DNA of 64,000 nt from Candidatus Equimonas faecalis (lineage in GTDB: Bacteria > Bacteroidota > Bacteroidia > Bacteroidales > Bacteroidaceae): NCBI GenBank assembly GCA_018066245.1, contig JAGHRT010000003.1, positions 1-64,000 of the forward strand, given 5' to 3'. A program made the position numbers and the translations under genes. Positions 61,990 through 64,000 of the stretch are shown here, one piece after another. Each line of letters begins with the position of its first letter. Positions within the stretch are counted from its first letter, which is position 1. The notes under the pieces were generated by a model. That model made no database searches. It was not told the DNA's origin and saw only the letters and a list, made by a program, of their open reading frames with translations.

Positions 61990-62030
61990 AAGCCCCCCGC
62001 AGCGAAAGCCCCTTTCGCCGTGGGGGGCTT
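61990..62030 (-). terminator. Hairpin at intron insertion site
   Basis: AAGCCCCCC (61990-61998) pairs with GGGGGGCTT (62022-62030), and GCGAAA (62002-62007) pairs with TTTCGC (62013-62018) in the middle. On the minus strand the T-rich tail TTATT follows and then the intron begins. No minus-strand gene upstream was found, so it may be part of a repeat. Confidence 0.65.
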
Positions 62031-62189
62031 CCCTTATGCCGGAAGCCGCACCGCCCCCCCTGTTTGAGGCAATTCTATACTATTTGGCACGTATTGGAAA
62101 TACCGGTATCCGGGAAAGCTTAAAAGTCCTGAAAGGACGGCATAACGGAGGGTAGGGCGTGAGTCCCTCACTCCAACACCCTTTTCTTT

Positions 62190-62319
62190 GGGAGCGCTGT
62201 AAGTGCGACATGTTTCAAGTAAAGTGGTAATTATATCGCACTTACAGTGCTCCCGTAAAGAATCAAACACAAAAGATAGGGCTCGCGCCCTATCCTCCAA
62301 TCTGACGCACCTTCGGTGC
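62190..62319. repeat. Composite of repeat modules B, inverted B and inverted A
   Basis: Module B (62190-62219), its inverted partial copy (62234-62253, ATCGCACTTACAGTGCTCCC) and inverted module A (62285-62319, GCGCCCTATCCTCCAATCTG) are related to 54455-54546. B and inverted B can fold into a long stem. Confidence 0.8.
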
Positions 62320-62475
62320 TTTGCCATTGCAAGTCAAAAGGGCAGCCCCCTCGCATTGAAATCCTCTAAACCTCCAGCATTTACAAAGGAAGCAGAAGGT
62401 AACGCTTGTTTTCCCGGACAACAATAATTTTCTTCCCTTTGTGCCTAATGTTTTCAGATAGCCATCTTCCCATCT

Positions 62476-62520
62476 TATTTCCCGCAGGGTTTATTTGCCC
62501 GCAGGGCCTTTATTTCTTTG
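62476..62520 (+). repeat. Second copy of TTTCCCGCAGGG repeat
   Basis: A near copy of 57801-57846 in the same orientation, with differences in the middle (GCCCGCAGGGCC in place of GCTCGAAGAGCC; both versions keep an inverted repeat, so the stem is conserved by paired changes). Confidence 0.75.
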
Positions 62521-62719
62521 TGGGAGGCGTAAACCCACCGATGAGGAGGAAGGAAAAAGGGGGAAATGACATTTACTTTTTTTGACTTCCTCCGCAGCGG
62601 GGAGAGGGAGCAAAGCGGACGATACCACAAAGTTTATTTTCTTCTATTTGTGCCTAATGGTATGTTATTCCCTTTTGTTTATGGGGAATTTCACGCCCTT
62701 TAGCAGAATTAAACCCGTC

Positions 62720-62807
62720 GGTACACGTGTGCCGAGAGTTCGGTACACGTGAGACGAAATCTCTGCACACGTGAGCCAAGACCTCGACACACGTGTACCG
62801 ACAAAAC
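62720..62807. repeat. Four 22-bp units with palindromic ACACGTG core
   Basis: Units start at 62720, 62742, 62764 and 62786, exactly 22 bp apart. Each carries (T/C)ACACGTG near its start and a (G/A)CC(G/A)A-type or GACGA right arm. The first unit with its left flank reads TCGGTACACGTGTGCCGA, an 18-bp near-perfect palindrome. The spacing is about two helical turns, so bound proteins would sit on one DNA face. Confidence 0.8.
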
Positions 62808-63050
62808 GGGAACAGGGGATAGTGCCCTTTACAAGAGCGATAATAAGCTGTAAAAGCGGGAACAGCTTGACTTCTGCAATGGTAAACAAAGCCATCGGTG
62901 GCTGGCAAAAAACTTCGGCCCCCCTCAATACTCCCAAGAGGTTATTCAGACTTTGCGAGGCTTTGTTACATCTCATTTTGCTATCTGCGCATTGCACTTA
63001 TACCCCCCCCTAATTTCTTTGTGCGTAACGACCACTTTCCCGTGCAATTG

Positions 63051-63082
63051 TTTGGCGATGTGCGGAATAACTTGTATCTTTG
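63051..63082 (+). promoter_or_regulatory. Promoter for C25 protease gene
   Basis: TTTG (63051-63054), spacer, and TATCTTTG (63075-63082) fit the Bacteroidota consensus. The start codon is 45 bp downstream. Confidence 0.75.
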
Positions 63083-63127
63083 TTGGGCATAAGAATCTCA
63101 AAACAAGACAACCAACCCAACAAACCA

Positions 63128-64000
63128 ATGGCAAAACTAAAATCTCTATCGGCTCTGCCGCTTCTGCTACTCGCAGCACTCCTCCCTTCCTTGGTGAAGG
63201 CGCAGGACGTAAACCTTGACCTGACGGCGCAAACCGCTACGGGCGACAAAGTGAATGTAACGGTAAACGGCTGTACGTTTACCTACGACATGGCCACATC
63301 CCCTAACACGGGCGCTTACATGAATTATCTTGGCGATTTGTATAAGTTCAAGATTAGCTCTTCCGACAAGAAAATCGCCGTGATAGAACTGGTGGGGCGC
63401 GGCAATGTGAACAATGTTTCAAAGCCCACCGACGTGAATGTTGAGCTGGGCGGGGGCACTTTCGACCACCACCCTGGCGGCACTTCCGTATGGAAAGGCA
63501 CGGCCAACACCGTGCAGTTCGGAGCGGCTTCCGGCTCCACCTATACGGTTCAGCGCATTCGTGTGTGGTACGAAGGCACGGAGTATGTCCCCGGCGGCTC
63601 GGGAGACGGCGACGATGACCCCAGCGGCGACGACGTAACCGGCACGCCCATCGTGCGCACCCCTTCCGTACCTGTCAATGGCAAGGCCGTGAAGATGGCC
63701 ATCGTAACCGTGAAGCAGTTTAAGGAAGTAGCTGAGGAGTATGCCCTCTGGAAGACGCAGCAGGGATATGATGTGACTGAAATCTATGTGGATGACCTCA
63801 AGCAGGGTGCCAACGACCAGAATATTGATGATATGGATGCCTATGCCAAGCGCATACACCCCATATTGAAGGAACTCCGACCTGCCTTCGTGCTTATCAT
63901 GGGCGATTACGAGCAAGTGCCTGCCTTTAAGGGTACGAAGGCATACCCTAATAACTATGTAACCGACTACTTCTACGGCGAATACTCGGGCGACTATTTT
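63128..64000 (+). CDS. Gingipain-like C25 peptidase, N-terminal part
   Basis: The frame is open for 291 codons to the window end. A signal peptide (MAKLKSLSALPLLLLAALLPSLVKAQ) is followed by a beta-rich domain to about residue 150 and a flexible acidic linker (GGSGDGDDDPSGDDV). After that comes the start of a C25 domain: VKMAIVTVKQFKEVAEEYALWKTQQGYDVTEIYVDDL, then LRPAFVLIMGDYEQVPAF. This is the Rossmann-like part of gingipain-type cysteine proteases. The catalytic His and Cys lie beyond the window. It is likely exported, possibly through the type IX system, but no C-terminal signal can be checked. Confidence 0.82.
   Translation, partial: MAKLKSLSALPLLLLAALLPSLVKAQDVNLDLTAQTATGDKVNVTVNGCTFTYDMATSPNTGAYMNYLGDLYKFKISSSDKKIAVIELVGRGNVNNVSKPTDVNVELGGGTFDHHPGGTSVWKGTANTVQFGAASGSTYTVQRIRVWYEGTEYVPGGSGDGDDDPSGDDVTGTPIVRTPSVPVNGKAVKMAIVTVKQFKEVAEEYALWKTQQGYDVTEIYVDDLKQGANDQNIDDMDAYAKRIHPILKELRPAFVLIMGDYEQVPAFKGTKAYPNNYVTDYFYGEYSGDYF

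Larger units (their letters stand above)
62031..63050. other. 1-kb intergenic repeat region without genes
   Basis: No gene is supported here; frames of 80-110 codons on both strands run through repeats. It holds AGTCCT-gaa-AGGAC near 62126, the module B / inverted B / inverted A cluster (62190-62319), the TTTCCCGCAGGG repeat (62476-62520) and the CACGTG array (62720-62807). Confidence 0.6.

Noticed and set aside
62720..62807. Short-period array considered as CRISPR
   Set aside because: Units are contiguous without unique spacers.
62665..62997. Minus-strand frames of 84-110 codons across the CACGTG array
   Set aside because: Their open state follows from the repeat; the 22-bp period is not a multiple of three, and no domain is visible.

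Overview
The window is a chromosomal segment of a Bacteroidota bacterium, most likely Bacteroidales and Prevotella-like. The grounds are Bacteroidota-type promoters (TAnnTTTG at -7, for example at 63075 with TTTG 19 bp upstream), few Shine-Dalgarno sites, a lipoprotein with an acidic run after its lipobox Cys, a gingipain-type C25 protease, a C69 dipeptidase and a DUF975 protein. To the eye, bases 1-45 kb are AT-rich accessory DNA. From about 45.6 kb to the end the sequence is clearly GC-richer and mostly core genome.

Island 1 (about 0.2-14.7 kb, all minus strand) reads as one long operon. It starts with a small XRE regulator and a DUF45/M48 metallopeptidase. Then come HsdR, a DUF2971 protein, HsdM, a DUF1016 PD-(D/E)XK nuclease and an HsdS with an extra C-terminal domain. 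It ends with a zinc-ribbon protein, a membrane-anchored protein, an AbiH abortive-infection protein, an agmatine/peptidylarginine-deiminase-like protein, a caspase/CHAT-like small protein and a secreted protein. A frameshifted MobV relaxase gene with an upstream hairpin (15.1-16.7 kb, plus strand) separates it from island 2.

Island 2 (about 16.7-37.8 kb, minus strand) is a second, roughly 21-kb gene train headed by a paralogous XRE regulator. Its order is AlbA_2/HATPase protein, unknown protein, a nuclease-methylase fusion with separate S subunit (BcgI-like), an OLD-type ATPase-Toprim protein, an EVE/PUA-like protein, a DUF262/DUF1524 (GmrSD-like) protein, a Wadjet/MksBEFG set (JetA, JetB, JetC, short JetD), a Fic protein, a DinD-RhuM fusion and a DUF4209 protein with an RX4H HEPN-type motif. 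Many neighbours overlap as ATGA.

From 37.8 to 45.6 kb there is a decaying AAA ATPase (Walker B Glu changed to Gly) followed by a fragment of its probable RloB partner. Next come a promoter-terminator unit with no ORF (possible small RNA), a class II Fic protein with repeated palindromic sites at its promoter, an SGNH hydrolase, and a two-gene unit whose first gene is a zinc-finger/GIY-YIG/NUMOD protein.

The core part (45.6-64 kb) holds SDR, LysE, a secreted zinc metalloprotease, RlmD, a DUF975 membrane protein, a secreted helical protein, a lipoprotein, HemW, a winged-helix protein, NadC, a GxxExxY protein, a C69 dipeptidase, DUF721 and the start of a C25 protease. It carries many small intergenic repeats, including a 129-bp palindromic element with 11-bp perfect ends and a 4 x 22-bp CACGTG array. 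A group II intron sits directly behind a terminator hairpin, as expected for class C. No tRNA, rRNA or CRISPR array was seen.
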